Positions 33,203-43,500 of a stretch of 64,000 nucleotides of DNA are shown here, piece after piece. How positions within the stretch are numbered: the stretch's first letter is position 1; every line of letters starts with the position of its first letter. The notes under the pieces were generated by a model. It was not told where the DNA came from. It worked only from the letters and a program-made list of their open reading frames with translations, and did not search any database. The translations under genes were made by a program, and so were the position numbers. The DNA lies in contig NZ_FONV01000004.1 of NCBI RefSeq assembly GCF_900113015.1, positions 310,001-374,000 on the forward strand. Reading direction: 5' to 3'. The stretch is from Actinoplanes philippinensis (lineage in GTDB: Bacteria > Actinomycetota > Actinomycetes > Mycobacteriales > Micromonosporaceae).

Positions 33203-34699
33203 ATGAGAAGACGACTGCTTCTGATCACCGCCGCCTCGCTGTCGCTGACAGCGGCCGCGGTGGCGCCGGCGGCCGCGAACGCGGCGACCTCCTGCCGGCC
33301 ACCGACCGTGACCGCGCCGGCCGGGGCGGTGGTGGAGTCGGTTCGGGCCACCGCCGACGCGGGCGGCACCGTGACGGTTCCGGACCAGACGCCGCTGCCG
33401 ACGCCACCGCCGATCGCCGACGTCCCGGCCTGGTGTGACATCACCGTCGTCCTCGCCCATCCGGGCGCTGCCGACCACGTGACCGTCAAGGTGTCGCTGC
33501 CGAGTGACCCGGCCCGATGGAACGGCCGGCTGCAGGCGGTCGGCGGCAGCGCCTACCTGGCCGGCAACCTGGACGGGGCGGAGCTGGTGACCGCGGTGAA
33601 GAGCGGATACGCGGCGACCGCCACCGACGCCGGGGTCGGTGACAACCCGCTCGACACCACGTGGGCGATTCAGCCCGGCGGTTCGCTGAACGACGGGCTG
33701 CTGACGAACTTCGCCTCCCGGTCGGTGCACGAGATGGCGGTGGTGGCGAAGGACGTCACCCGCGCCTTCTACGGGCGGGCGGCGAACCGGGCGTACTTCA
33801 ACGGCTGTTCGACCGGCGGCCGTCAGGGCTACCAGGAGGCGCAGTCCTGGCCGGACGACTTCGACGGCATTCTGGCGGCCGCGCCGGCGATCAACTGGGA
33901 CCGGTTCGCGGTGGCGACGTTGTGGCCGCAGGTGGTGTTCCACGAGGAGCGGGTGGCGCCGACGGCCTGCGAGCTGAAGGCGTTCAACGCGGCGGCGACC
34001 GCCGCCTGTGACACCTCCGACGGGGTACGTGACGGCATCATCGACGACCCGCGGACCTGCTCGTGGGATCCGCGCGCACTGGCCGGCACGACGGTGCGGT
34101 GTGACGGCGTGACGCGGACGATCACGCGGGCGGAGGCCGAGGCGGTCCGCCGGATCTGGCAGGGGCCGCCGTCGTGGTACGGGCCGAATCGCGGCGCCGA
34201 CGTCACGACCTTCCTGGCCGTACCCGGTCAGCCGTTCTTCGTCGCCGACCTGTGGGCGAAGTATTTCGTCACCCGGGATGCCGCGTTCGACACCACACGG
34301 CTGACGGTCAAGGACTTCACCAGGTTGTACGCCGCCTCGCGCCGCCAGTTCCACCGGGTGATCGGCTCGGACGACCCGGATCTGCGGGCGTTCCGTGACT
34401 CCGGCGGGAAGCTGCTGAGCTGGCACGGCCAGTACGACGAGCTGGTGCCGACCGAGGGCACCGTCGACTACCGCCGGCGGGTGGAGCGGCTGTTCGGTGG
34501 CGGCGAGCGGGTCGACGGCTTCTACCGTCTGTTCCTGCTGCCAGGTGTGGCGCACTGTGGCGGCGGCCCGGGCGGGCAGCCGGTCGATCCGCTGGGCGCC
34601 CTGGTCGACTGGGTGGAGAGGGGTCACGCCCCGGCGGCCCTGGCGACGGTCTCCGCCGGCGGGGTCACCCGGAACGTGGCCCGGTATCCGATGCGCTGA
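33203..34699 (+). CDS. Tannase/feruloyl-esterase family secreted hydrolase
   Basis: The ATG at 33203 (GAGGG 9 nt upstream) gives 498 residues with a signal peptide (to about 28, ANA/ATSC). The family signatures are GCSTGGRQGYQEAQSWPDDF with Ser203 as nucleophile, the disulfide that brings Asp and His together (C202 region and PGVAHCGGG), LLSWHGQYDELVP with the catalytic Asp, and the Ca-site-like region CDTSDGVRDGIIDDPRTC. The enzyme cleaves ester links of plant phenolics (ferulate, gallate) or related aromatic esters outside the cell. It is a lone gene ended by a strong hairpin. Confidence 0.9.
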   Translation: MRRRLLLITAASLSLTAAAVAPAAANAATSCRPPTVTAPAGAVVESVRATADAGGTVTVPDQTPLPTPPPIADVPAWCDITVVLAHPGAADHVTVKVSLPSDPARWNGRLQAVGGSAYLAGNLDGAELVTAVKSGYAATATDAGVGDNPLDTTWAIQPGGSLNDGLLTNFASRSVHEMAVVAKDVTRAFYGRAANRAYFNGCSTGGRQGYQEAQSWPDDFDGILAAAPAINWDRFAVATLWPQVVFHEERVAPTACELKAFNAAATAACDTSDGVRDGIIDDPRTCSWDPRALAGTTVRCDGVTRTITRAEAEAVRRIWQGPPSWYGPNRGADVTTFLAVPGQPFFVADLWAKYFVTRDAAFDTTRLTVKDFTRLYAASRRQFHRVIGSDDPDLRAFRDSGGKLLSWHGQYDELVPTEGTVDYRRRVERLFGGGERVDGFYRLFLLPGVAHCGGGPGGQPVDPLGALVDWVERGHAPAALATVSAGGVTRNVARYPMR

Positions 34700-34710
34700 C
34701 GCCGGGTCAC

Positions 34711-34745
34711 GCGGTGGCGGTCACGCTTCCGGTGACCGTCACCGC
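34711..34745. terminator. Hairpin between convergent genes
   Basis: GCGGTGGCGGTCAC pairs with GTGACCGTCACCGC with one mismatch in 14 around a 7-nt loop, 12 bp after the esterase stop. Confidence 0.7.
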
Positions 34746-34826
34746 GAACGTGTCCGGTGCCGGCGAGCGAGACGGTGGGCCGGCCGGAGCCGGTCCACCG
34801 GTCGCCTGATCGTCCGGGTCCCGGGC

Positions 34827-35555
34827 TCAGCGCCGCCGGGTGCGGCGGGTCCGGCGGCGGGTACGCGGGTGGGGCCGGCGTTCGAGCCGGGGTGGCCCGG
34901 GACGCCAGCGGGGGTAGCGGCCGGGCGGGACGAGGGGCGGTTCCGGGGCGGCCGGCCCGCCGCCGAGCAGGGCGGCCGCGCAGATGGCGGCGAACGCGAC
35001 GACGCCGACGTTGCGAGTCAGGGCGGCGGCGTCGACCGCGGCCGGGGTCTCGGGGGCGATCACGCCGGTCGGCTCGGTCAGCACCTCGACGGCTTCGCCA
35101 CGGGTGTAGGCCCGGTCGGTGCGGCAGATTCGGCCGGCCATCGCGGACCCGTCGGCCCGGACCAGGTGATAGCAGTACTCGACGCGGTCGCGGTTGCTGC
35201 GGGTGGGTGTGCTCACCACGTCCCGGGCGCCGATGTACGCCGTCGCGGGCCGCCCCACCAGACCGAGGACGCCTTCGCGGGCGGAGTTGAGCGCGGCGAA
35301 CGCGAACACGATCGTCGCCATCACCAGGACGAGCCCGAGCGCGTCCCGCAGCGGTCCCTTCTCGGCCGGTTTCCCGGTGCGTACGCCCGGCTTCTGGCGG
35401 GCCACCGCCACCACGAACGCGGCGCCGACGATGCCGAAGCAGACCCAGAAGGGCGGCCAGTCGCGGAAACTCCCGACCGTGGCCGCCAGGCCGGGCGCCA
35501 GGCACCAGCCGATCAGGCGCAGGCGGGCCGCCAGGGGCGGCATCGACGCTCTCAC
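34827..35555 (-). CDS. Hypothetical membrane protein (242 residues)
   Basis: The GTG at 35555 is favoured because CAGAAT ends 7 nt upstream and no ribosome site is present; an ATG lies 12 bp further in. The protein has about four hydrophobic segments (LIGWCLAPGLAATV, FWVCFGIVGAAFVVAVA, LGLVLVMATIVFAFAAL, VGVVAFAAICAAALL) with a beta-like extracytoplasmic part between the last two (YCYHLVRADGSAMAGRI) that resembles DUF3592. The C-terminus is strongly basic and Pro-rich (PRLERRPHPRTRRRTRRTRR). Function unknown; it is divergent from the lipase gene. Confidence 0.7.
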   Translation of the reverse strand: MRASMPPLAARLRLIGWCLAPGLAATVGSFRDWPPFWVCFGIVGAAFVVAVARQKPGVRTGKPAEKGPLRDALGLVLVMATIVFAFAALNSAREGVLGLVGRPATAYIGARDVVSTPTRSNRDRVEYCYHLVRADGSAMAGRICRTDRAYTRGEAVEVLTEPTGVIAPETPAAVDAAALTRNVGVVAFAAICAAALLGGGPAAPEPPLVPPGRYPRWRPGPPRLERRPHPRTRRRTRRTRRR

Positions 35556-35678
35556 GTCCACGATTCTGCGCCGCCGCCGCAAGCCGTATGTTCGTCACCT
35601 CCGGGACGTGAGGAACACACATCGGATCGGTGAGAGCGGCGACTACTGTGGACGCTCACCGGATCGAAGACTCGGAAC

Positions 35679-36761
35679 ATGATGAAAGCGCTGCTCTCCC
35701 TGGCCCTCGCCGCCACACCGGTGTCGACGGTCACCCCGCTCTCGCTGCCGCCGCCGACCGGCCCGGACCTCATCGGGACGGTCACCGCCCACCTGATCGA
35801 CAGGTCCCGGCCGGACCCGTGGGTCGCCACGGAGAAGAACCGTGAGCTGATGGTGTCGATCTGGTATCCGGCTCGCACCGTCCGCGGCCATCGGCGCGCC
35901 GATTGGGTGTCGCCCGGTGTCGCCGCCCGGATCAACCCGCCGGACAGTGGCTACGCGCTTCCGGTCACTCACGGCCATGTCGGCGCGCCGCCGGCGGCCG
36001 GCCGGCATCCGGTGGTGCTCTACTCCCCCGGTTTCGGGCTGGAGCGCACCTCCGGCACGGTGCTGGTGGAGGAGCTGGTCAGCCACGGCTACGTCGTCGT
36101 GACGATCGACCACACCCACGATGCGAACTTCGTGGAGTTCCCGGACGGCCGGATCGCGACCGGGGCGATCGAGCCGCCCGCCTCTCCCGAGGAGGAGGAG
36201 AAGCTGCTGGCGAAGGTGGTCGACGTCCGTGTCCGGGACACCCGGTTCGTGCTGGACCAGCTGCGCCGGATGCCGCTGGCCCGGACCATGGACCTGTCGC
36301 GGATCGGCATGTTCGGCGCGTCGATGGGTGGGACCACCGCGGCGAACGTCATGCTCGCCGACCGGCGTGTCCGGGCCGGCGTCAACCTCGACGGCAGTTT
36401 CGTCGGCCCGATCCTGACCACCGACCTGACACGGCCGTTCCTGCTCTTCGGCTCGGACACCGACGGCGAGCAGGACGACACCTGGACCACTGTGTGGGAG
36501 CGCCTGCGGGGGCCGCGCCACCAGCTGGAGATCGACGGGACGGCCCACCTGTCGTTCACCGACTTCCAGTCGCTGTTCCCGCAGCTCGGGCTACCGCCGG
36601 ACCAGGTCGAGCCGGTGGTCGGCACGATCGGCGCCGACCGGTCGGTGGCGATCCAGCGGGCCTACCTGCGCGCGTTCTTCGACAGGCATCTGCGGCATCG
36701 TGGCGGCGGTCTCCTCGACCGTCCGTCGCCCCGCTACCCCGAGGTCACCGTCAAACCCTGA
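35679..36761 (+). CDS. PAF-acetylhydrolase-like alpha/beta hydrolase (lipase)
   Basis: The 360-residue protein begins with a hydrophobic signal-like segment (ALLSLALAATPVS). Its core fits the PAF-AH type II/plasma family: MVSIWYPAR, HPVVLYSPGFGLERTS (oxyanion strand), Ser215 in MFGASMGGTTA, Asp238 in GVNLDGSFVGP and His290 in DGTAHLSFTDF. Such enzymes release short acyl chains from oxidised phospholipids or similar esters. It lies 8 bp upstream of a sensor kinase gene and probably belongs to the same transcript, suggesting a link to membrane stress. Confidence 0.85.
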   Translation: MMKALLSLALAATPVSTVTPLSLPPPTGPDLIGTVTAHLIDRSRPDPWVATEKNRELMVSIWYPARTVRGHRRADWVSPGVAARINPPDSGYALPVTHGHVGAPPAAGRHPVVLYSPGFGLERTSGTVLVEELVSHGYVVVTIDHTHDANFVEFPDGRIATGAIEPPASPEEEEKLLAKVVDVRVRDTRFVLDQLRRMPLARTMDLSRIGMFGASMGGTTAANVMLADRRVRAGVNLDGSFVGPILTTDLTRPFLLFGSDTDGEQDDTWTTVWERLRGPRHQLEIDGTAHLSFTDFQSLFPQLGLPPDQVEPVVGTIGADRSVAIQRAYLRAFFDRHLRHRGGGLLDRPSPRYPEVTVKP

Positions 36762-36769
36762 GAGGATCC

Positions 36770-37882
36770 ATGAGCATGCGTACGGTGAGCACGGCGCCGG
36801 CCGACCCGGGACGGTCCGTGCTCGCCGTCGACGTGACGGCCGGCGGCTGTTTCCTGGTGGCGCTGCTGGCCGAGCGTTTCATGCTGGATCCGGTCCCGTC
36901 CGGGGACGCGGTGGCCGCGGTGCTCGCCGGAGTGCTCCTGGCGGTGGCCGTCGCGCTGCGTCGCCGGCTGCCGTTTCCGGCGTTCCTGGTCAGTGCCGCG
37001 GCGCTGTGCCTGGAGGCCCTGGCCACACCGGCGAGCTGGCTGTCGCCGTACGCCAATCTGCTCGTGGTCTTCTCGGTGGCCCGCCATGGGAGCCGCCGGC
37101 AGGCCTGGCTGGCTCTCGCCGGCACCGTCGTCTGTATCGGGGTGTATTTCACGGCACGTGACGATGTGCAGCGGCTGACCCAGCCGCTCGGGGTGCTGGT
37201 GGTGTGGTTGTCGATGTGGGCGGTCGGCTATGCGATGGCCCGCCGGCAGGAGGAGCAGCGGACCATCCGGCGGCTGGACCGGGAGCGGGCGGTCGCCGTC
37301 GAACGCGCCCGGATCGCCCGTGAGCTGCACGATCTCATCGGGCACACGGTGAACCTGATGCTCGTGCAGGCGGGCGCGAGCCGCCGTCTCCTGGACCGCG
37401 ATCCGGCCCGGGCCCGCGAGCTGCTGACCGCCTTGGAGGGTTCCGGGCGGGACGCCCTCACCGAGCTGGACCGGGTCCTCGGGGTCCTCGGCGACACCGC
37501 CCCGGCCGACGGCGACCGCCTCGACCGGTTGCCCGACCTGGTACGGCGGGTGTCCGAGGCGGGCCTGCTGACCACCCTGGACATCGGCGCCGAGGTGCGC
37601 GGCCTGCCGGACAGCCTGAGCCTGACGGCCTACCGCATCGTCCAGGAGGGATTGACCAACGCGCTGCGGCACGCCGGCGCCCGGCACGCCTGGGTGACGG
37701 TGCGTCACGAGGACGGCTGGCTGGACATCATCGTCCGCGACGACGGACGCGGGGCGGCCGGGGGCTACCGGGCCGGGCGGGGCCTGCTCGGCATCGGCGA
37801 GCGGGCCGCGATGTTCGACGGCACGGTCACCCACGGCCCCGGCCCCGGCGGTTTCGGCCTGCATTGCCGGTTGCGGTCATGA
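36770..37882 (+). CDS. Sensor histidine kinase, NarL-partner type (HisKA_3)
   Basis: The ATG at 36770 has AGAGGA 4 nt upstream; 370 residues. About five to six membrane segments (to residue 156) lead through a coiled linker (RRQEEQRTIRRLDRERAVAV) to the HisKA_3 dimerisation helix with phospho-acceptor His187 in ARIARELHDLIGHTVNLM. The ATPase domain has TNALRHAGARHA (N box) and VRDDGRGA (G1), then GLLGIGERAAMF. The short periplasmic loops suggest sensing within the membrane. Its stop overlaps the response regulator start (ATGA). Confidence 0.93.
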   Translation: MSMRTVSTAPADPGRSVLAVDVTAGGCFLVALLAERFMLDPVPSGDAVAAVLAGVLLAVAVALRRRLPFPAFLVSAAALCLEALATPASWLSPYANLLVVFSVARHGSRRQAWLALAGTVVCIGVYFTARDDVQRLTQPLGVLVVWLSMWAVGYAMARRQEEQRTIRRLDRERAVAVERARIARELHDLIGHTVNLMLVQAGASRRLLDRDPARARELLTALEGSGRDALTELDRVLGVLGDTAPADGDRLDRLPDLVRRVSEAGLLTTLDIGAEVRGLPDSLSLTAYRIVQEGLTNALRHAGARHAWVTVRHEDGWLDIIVRDDGRGAAGGYRAGRGLLGIGERAAMFDGTVTHGPGPGGFGLHCRLRS

Positions 37883-38559
37883 CGACGGTACGGGTGCTGC
37901 TCGCCGACGACGACGCCCTGCTCCGGGCCGGGGTGGCGGTGGTGCTCGGCACCGCCGCCGAGATCACGCTCGTCGGGCAGGCCGCCGACGGCATCGAGGC
38001 GGTCGCGCTCTGCCGTGACCTGCGGCCGGACGTCGTCGTGATGGACGTGCGGATGCCGGGCATCGACGGCATCGAGGCGACCCGGCGGATCGTGGCGAGC
38101 GGGTCGGCGGCGCGGGTGCTGGTGCCGACCACGTTCCGCCACGACGAATACGTGTGGGGCGCCGTCCAGGCCGGGGCCAGCGGATTCCTGCTCAAACGGG
38201 CGTCGCCGGAGCGACTCATCGACGCGGTGCTCACGATCGCCGCCGGGGACTCGCTGATCGACCCGGCGGTCACCCGCGACCTGCTCGACCGGTTCGTCTC
38301 CGCCGGGGCCGCCACGGCCGGTTCGGCGGAGAGCCGGCTCCTGGACCGGCTCACCGGCCGCGAACGGGAGGTGTTGCGGCTGGTCGCCGAGGGGTACACG
38401 AACGCCGAGATCGCCGGGCTGCTGACGCTGGCCGAGTCGACGGTGAAGACCCACGTGAAACGGATCCTCGCGAAGATCGGGGCACGGGACCGGGCGCAGG
38501 CCGTGGTGATCGCCTACCGCGGCGGGCTGGCCGGCAGCCGTCTACCCCCGTGGGGGTAG
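37879..38559 (+). CDS. NarL/FixJ-type response regulator
   Basis: The 226-residue regulator has a receiver domain with the acidic pair in LLADDDALLRAG, phosphorylation site Asp56 in VVVMDVRMPG, Thr84/85 and Lys106 (FLLKRAS), and a LuxR-type helix-turn-helix at about 160-220 (LTGREREVLRLVAEGYTNAE, LTLAESTVKTHVKRILAKIG). It is translationally coupled to the kinase. A perfect 18-bp palindrome overlaps its last codons and lies ahead of the downstream hydrolase gene, a candidate binding site. Confidence 0.95.
   Translation: MTTVRVLLADDDALLRAGVAVVLGTAAEITLVGQAADGIEAVALCRDLRPDVVVMDVRMPGIDGIEATRRIVASGSAARVLVPTTFRHDEYVWGAVQAGASGFLLKRASPERLIDAVLTIAAGDSLIDPAVTRDLLDRFVSAGAATAGSAESRLLDRLTGREREVLRLVAEGYTNAEIAGLLTLAESTVKTHVKRILAKIGARDRAQAVVIAYRGGLAGSRLPPWG
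38542..38559. promoter_or_regulatory. Palindrome at the regulator stop, upstream of the S33 hydrolase
   Basis: CTACCCCC-GT-GGGGGTAG has perfect 8-bp arms and is followed by GTCCC-CCGGGGA-GGGAC at 38567-38583. Both lie within 80 bp of the hydrolase start, whose -10 TAGCGT ends 7 nt before the ATG. They may be binding sites of the NarL-type regulator, or a weak terminator. Confidence 0.4.
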
Positions 38560-38617
38560 GGCGGATGTCCCCCGGGGAGGGACGATCCGGCGCGCGCTGA
38601 TTCCTAGCGTCGGCGGC

Positions 38618-40549
38618 ATGAGAACACGCATCATCACCATCGGGCTGCTCGGCTTCGTGCTGGCCGGGCTCGGCCTGCTGAGCCTCCGGCCGGCGGAGAC
38701 GTTCGAGGTGCCCACCGGGGCCTTCCGCCTGCGGGACTGCGACTATGCGGTGGAGTCCGGCACGGTGGCCGCCGACTGCGGGACCATCGTGGTGCCGGAG
38801 AACCGGCGCAACCCGGCGTCGGCGACGATCGCGCTGCCGGTCATCCGGATCCGGGCGGCTGGGCCGGTCACCGGGGCGCCGATCTTCCGGCTCAACGGCG
38901 GGCCGGGCGCCACCAACCTGGAGTTTCCACAGGCCGGGCGGCTGCTCGACGGCCACGACGTGGTGCTCGTCGGCTATCGCGGGGTGGACGGGTCGCGCCG
39001 CCTCGACTGCCCGGAGGTCGAACACTCGCTGTCCACGTCGGCGGACCTCGGCGGGGCCGCGGGGCTGCGGGCCGCCACGGCGGCGTTCGGGGCGTGCGCC
39101 CGGCGGCTGACCGGCGACGGGGTGGACCTCACCGGCTACTCGATCGCGCAGCGGGTCGACGATCTGGAAGCGGCCCGGGAGGCACTCGGGTACCGGCGGA
39201 TCAACCTGCTCAGCTCCAGCGCCGGCACCCGCACCGCGATGATCTACGCGTGGCGGCACCCGGCGTCGCTGGAGCGGTCGGCGATGATCTCGGTCAACCC
39301 GCCCGGGCACTTCGTCTGGGATCCCGAGATCACCGATCGGCAGCTCGGACGGTACGCGCAACTGTGCCGGGCCGATGCGGAGTGCTCCGGGCGTACCCCC
39401 GAACTGACCGACGCCCTCCGCAAGGCGACCGCGGACGTCCCGGACCGCTGGGGTCCGCTGCGGATCAAGGACGGCAACGTGCGCATCGCCGGGATGTACG
39501 GCATGTTCCTCAACGGGCCCGGCGCGGCGCCGCTGAACGCGCCCACCCTGATCGACGCGTATCTCAGCGGCGACCCGGCCGCGCTGTGGGCGCTGTCGGT
39601 GATCGGCGACCTGGTGCTGCCGACGTCGTTCGTGTGGGGTGAGTTCGCGTCGTTCGGCATGATCGACGCACCGGCCGCCGAGAAGTACTACGCCGGCGGC
39701 GGCGATCACGGGTCGATCCTGCGCGGCCAGGCCACCGACCTGCTGTGGGGCGGGCCCGGCGGGTTCTTCACGTCGTGGCCGGACAGCCCGGACAACGCTC
39801 CCTATCGGACGGTGCAGCCCAGTGACGTGGAGACCCTGCTGATCGGTGGCAGCGTGGACTTCTCGACTCCCGCCGAGCTCGCCACCCGCGAGCTGCTGCC
39901 GGCCCTGTCCCGCGGCCGGCAGGTGGTGCTGCCGGAGCTCGGCCACACCGGCGACTTCTGGGAGCACCAGCCGGACGCCGGGAAACAGCTGCTGACCACG
40001 TTCTACGACACCGGGCGGGTCGACGACGGGCAGTTCAGGCCGCGGGCCGTCGACTTCAGCCCGCAGGTCACGATGTCAGCGCTCGGGCGGTACCTGTTCG
40101 GGATCGTCGGCGGCCTGGCGGTGCTCACGGTGGTGCTGCTCGCGGCGATGCTGCTGCGGGCCGGACGGCGGGGCGGGTTCCGGCCGCGGACCGGGCTGTG
40201 GCTGCGGATCCTGACACCCGCGCTGTTCGGGGTGGGTGGCTGGTGCTGCGCGATCCTGCTGGTGTGGACGGTGGGACCGGCCGCCTTCATCGGCTCGGCG
40301 GCGGTGGCGGTGCCGTCGGCCGGGGTGGCGGTCGGACTCAGCACCTACGCTGCCGGCGCGCGCCGGCTCCGGCCGCTGCCGCTGGCCGGGACGGTCGCCG
40401 CCGCGGTGGTGGGCGCCGCCCTCGGGTACGGCGCCCTGCCCGGCCCGGCAGCCCTGGCCACCACGCTCCTGGGCGCCGCCGTCGCCGCCAACCTGGCCCT
40501 GCTCACCACCCGCTCGCCGGCGCCCGGCTCCCACCCCGTCCCGGCGTGA
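38618..40549 (+). CDS. Membrane-anchored S33/TAP-like alpha/beta hydrolase with C-terminal membrane domain
   Basis: The 643-residue protein is likely leaderless (TAGCGT 7 nt before the ATG at 38618). One N-terminal membrane segment (IITIGLLGFVLAGLGLL) precedes a proline-iminopeptidase-like hydrolase (about 45-475): oxyanion motif LNGGPGATN at 93-100, nucleophile elbow SSSAGTRTA with Ser201 (usually GxSYGT), VETLLIGGSVDFSTPAEL and His in LPELGHTGDF. The last 150 residues hold four membrane segments, an unusual addition to this family. Cleavage of peptides or esters at the outer membrane face is likely. It may be a target of the preceding two-component system. Confidence 0.82.
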   Translation: MRTRIITIGLLGFVLAGLGLLSLRPAETFEVPTGAFRLRDCDYAVESGTVAADCGTIVVPENRRNPASATIALPVIRIRAAGPVTGAPIFRLNGGPGATNLEFPQAGRLLDGHDVVLVGYRGVDGSRRLDCPEVEHSLSTSADLGGAAGLRAATAAFGACARRLTGDGVDLTGYSIAQRVDDLEAAREALGYRRINLLSSSAGTRTAMIYAWRHPASLERSAMISVNPPGHFVWDPEITDRQLGRYAQLCRADAECSGRTPELTDALRKATADVPDRWGPLRIKDGNVRIAGMYGMFLNGPGAAPLNAPTLIDAYLSGDPAALWALSVIGDLVLPTSFVWGEFASFGMIDAPAAEKYYAGGGDHGSILRGQATDLLWGGPGGFFTSWPDSPDNAPYRTVQPSDVETLLIGGSVDFSTPAELATRELLPALSRGRQVVLPELGHTGDFWEHQPDAGKQLLTTFYDTGRVDDGQFRPRAVDFSPQVTMSALGRYLFGIVGGLAVLTVVLLAAMLLRAGRRGGFRPRTGLWLRILTPALFGVGGWCCAILLVWTVGPAAFIGSAAVAVPSAGVAVGLSTYAAGARRLRPLPLAGTVAAAVVGAALGYGALPGPAALATTLLGAAVAANLALLTTRSPAPGSHPVPA

Positions 40550-40593
40550 TCGGCGTCCATCGCGACAGCGCGCGGGGCCGGCTGCCGGGGCAG

Positions 40594-43500
40594 CTACGCG
40601 GCTGTGGTCGTGGTCAGGGCGACCGCGGCGGTGTAGGTGACGTGGCCGAGGGCGGTCACCCGGGCCAGGGCCCACCAGTGGGCGCCCGGGCGGGCGTCAG
40701 CGGCGGCGCGGACGGTGAACGACAACGTCGTGGCGGCGCCGGCGGGCAGGTCCCAGCCCTGGATCCACGGCTGGACGTCGAGGTCGTCGGGGGTGTCGCC
40801 CCAGGTTCCGTACGGGGAGAGCAACTGGGCCTCCCCGCGCAGCGGGGCGTCGGCCGGGTTGTGCAGGTGGAGCGACAGGACCGCGGTGGACCCTGGGGCC
40901 AGGCTCACCGATGCCGGTGACAGGTCCGCGTCGGGGCCGGTCGTGGCGATGTCGGTGACGTCCTCCAGCAGCTGGCCGTACGGGTCGCGGATGCGGGCGG
41001 CGATCCGGCCCTCACCGGTCACCGCCAGGTCGAAGTGCTGGTGGCCGCCGGCGGGCAGGTCGTAGGTGTAGGGGCCGCCGGGGCTGACCGTGACGCCGGG
41101 CGGCAGGTCGAGGTCGACGGTTCCGGAGGCGGCGACGGTGCTGGTGGAGACGGTGATCCGGGCGCTCCCGGGTGTGGTGGACACGTGGACGGTCACCGGC
41201 AGGTTGTGCAGCGGGGCCGGGCCCTTGTTGTGCAGCCAGTATCGGGTGAACACCGGCTGGACCGGTTCGGTGGCCGGGACGGCGACGGCCGGCGGCGTGG
41301 CGGGGAGGGCGGCGATGGTCACGATGTCGGCGGGCGCCAGGTCCACTGTCACGTCGTCGCCGTCGGAGGTCGCGGGGGCCTGCGGTTCGCCGAGGACGTC
41401 GGCCAGGGCCGGATCGTGCAGGCCGCCGTGCAGGCGGATCCGGGCCCGGGCCGGGGTTCCGCTGGTCTCGTAGATCCGGGCGGTGATCTGGTCACGGTCC
41501 GGTTTGAGGGCGGAGAGCACGGCGTTGGCGGGTTCGACCGATCCGAGCGACAGGCGCGGCGGCAGATCACCGGGCGTGGCCGGGACCGGGGCGGCGATCA
41601 GCGGGTGGTTGGACTCCTGACCGGCCCGCACGAACCCGGCCCGCCGCCAGTCGCCCGGACCGGCGGTCAGGCTGTAGCGGAAGGTGTGCGTCCAGTGCTG
41701 CAGGGCGAAACCGGAGCCGTCGGGGACGGTACGGCGAGGTCCGTCGATCCAGACGCCACTGGGCCAGCCCGTGCAGGCGCGCATCAGCGACAGGTGGAGC
41801 GAGCCGTCCCGGGCCGCCACGAATCCGGGGGTGCCGTGGTTGACCAGCGCCACCGAGTAGTCGGTGAACTCGCTGTTCAGTGACTGGTCGACGGTGATCT
41901 CGGCGTCGTCCAGGTCGGCGATCAGGCCCGGCAGGGCCTCGGCGGTGACGATCAGGACCGGCAGGTCGCGCGGGCCGCGCAGATCGGCGTCGGGCACCCA
42001 GGTCTCGTCGAGCGGGCGGGCCGGCGGCACGTAGACCCGGCCGGTGGTGGCGAGCACCTCCGCGAACGACGGATCCGCCGCGGCCAGCACCGCGGCGCTG
42101 AAGGTGTTGTCGCCGACGACGATCCGGATGTCGGGCAGGTTCGAGTCGGCGTCCAGAGCGCCGTAGCGGGGACCGTCCGGGCGGGCGGCGGTCGCCGTGA
42201 CCCCCTGCCGGACCAGCGCGACCATCAGCTCCCGCGAGTCCCGGTCGCTGACCACCTCGGCCACACCGAAAGCGACTCCCGGAGCCGCGGGCGCGGCGGC
42301 GGAGGACCCGGCGGTGAAGCGGATGCGGGCGGTGGTGGAGAGGGCGGCCCAGGTGTGAGCCGGGTTGTCGAGGGTCCACAGGCTTGCGGCGGCGTCGAGG
42401 TCCGGGAAGCCGAACGAGCGGCCGATGGCGGCGAAACCCACCTCGGACACCGGGAGGGCGCCGGGCAGGTCGAGGTCGAAACGGACGCGGAGCAGGCGGT
42501 CCTGGCCGATCGAGCCGTCGACGTGGGTGTGGAAGTCGATGCGGTCGCCGCCGGTCCACAGGGTGACCTCGCGGGTGATCCGGAGGTCGTCGATGGTCGT
42601 CTCGGTGATCAGGCGACGGCCGGCGGGGCTGTGTTCGGCGCGGACGGTGGCGGGCCGGCCGTCGAGACCACGGCCGGGGCCCTTCGGGAGCAGGTGCCAG
42701 GGGCCCTCGCCCCAGTGCGGGTGATCGGGATACTCCTCCTGCACGACCAGCTCACCGCCGAGGCCGCCCGATCGCAGCAGCTCCCGGCCGGTGTCACGGT
42801 CGACGATGCTGGTGAGGGCGCCGCCACGGGCCGCGTCCGCGCGTACCTCGAAGCGGTCGTTGCGGATGACGGACTCACCCGCCGCCGCGCGCCAGACGGT
42901 GACCGGGGCCGGCGCCGCGGCGGAGCCGGAAGCGGCGGACGGCGCCGCAGCGGCGGTGGGGCGGACGTGCCAGACCTGGTAGCCGAGGGCGGGCACGTCG
43001 TGGGCGACGGCCGACAGGGTCAGCGCGGCGAGGGTGCCGTCCGGGTGGCGGGTCTCCGCGGAGGCGACCGCCGGCACCTCCGCGCCGGTGTCGTCGACGA
43101 CGGTCACCGCGAGCGGGCCGGGCGCCGGGAAGGAAACCTCGAACCGGGCGGCCCCGCCGCGGGCCCAGGACAGCGGGTTGGCGACCAGCACAGCCTGTCC
43201 CGGCCCGCGCGTGTCGACCCGTGCGGCCAGCCCGTCGACGGCCGAGCGCCGCGCTGCCGCGCCCAGCTCGAAGGCTTCCCGCCAGCCGGCGAGCAGGTCG
43301 AGGTAGACCTGATCGGATTCGGTTCCGGTGACGGCGTCGTGGTGGGCGCCGTACGCCAGGAGCCGCCACGCCTTGTCGAGTTGCGCCCGCGGGTAGCCGG
43401 TGCCGAGCAGGGCGGCGAGGGTGCCGAGGCGTTCGGCGTCGAGGACGATCGTCTCGATGGCCCGCTGCGCCTGCTTGGTGTCGATGTAGGAGACGTCCTT

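Noticed and set aside
32824..33489. A 221-codon minus-strand frame at the permease/esterase border
   Set aside because: It runs antisense through the ends of two well-supported genes and has shadow-like composition.
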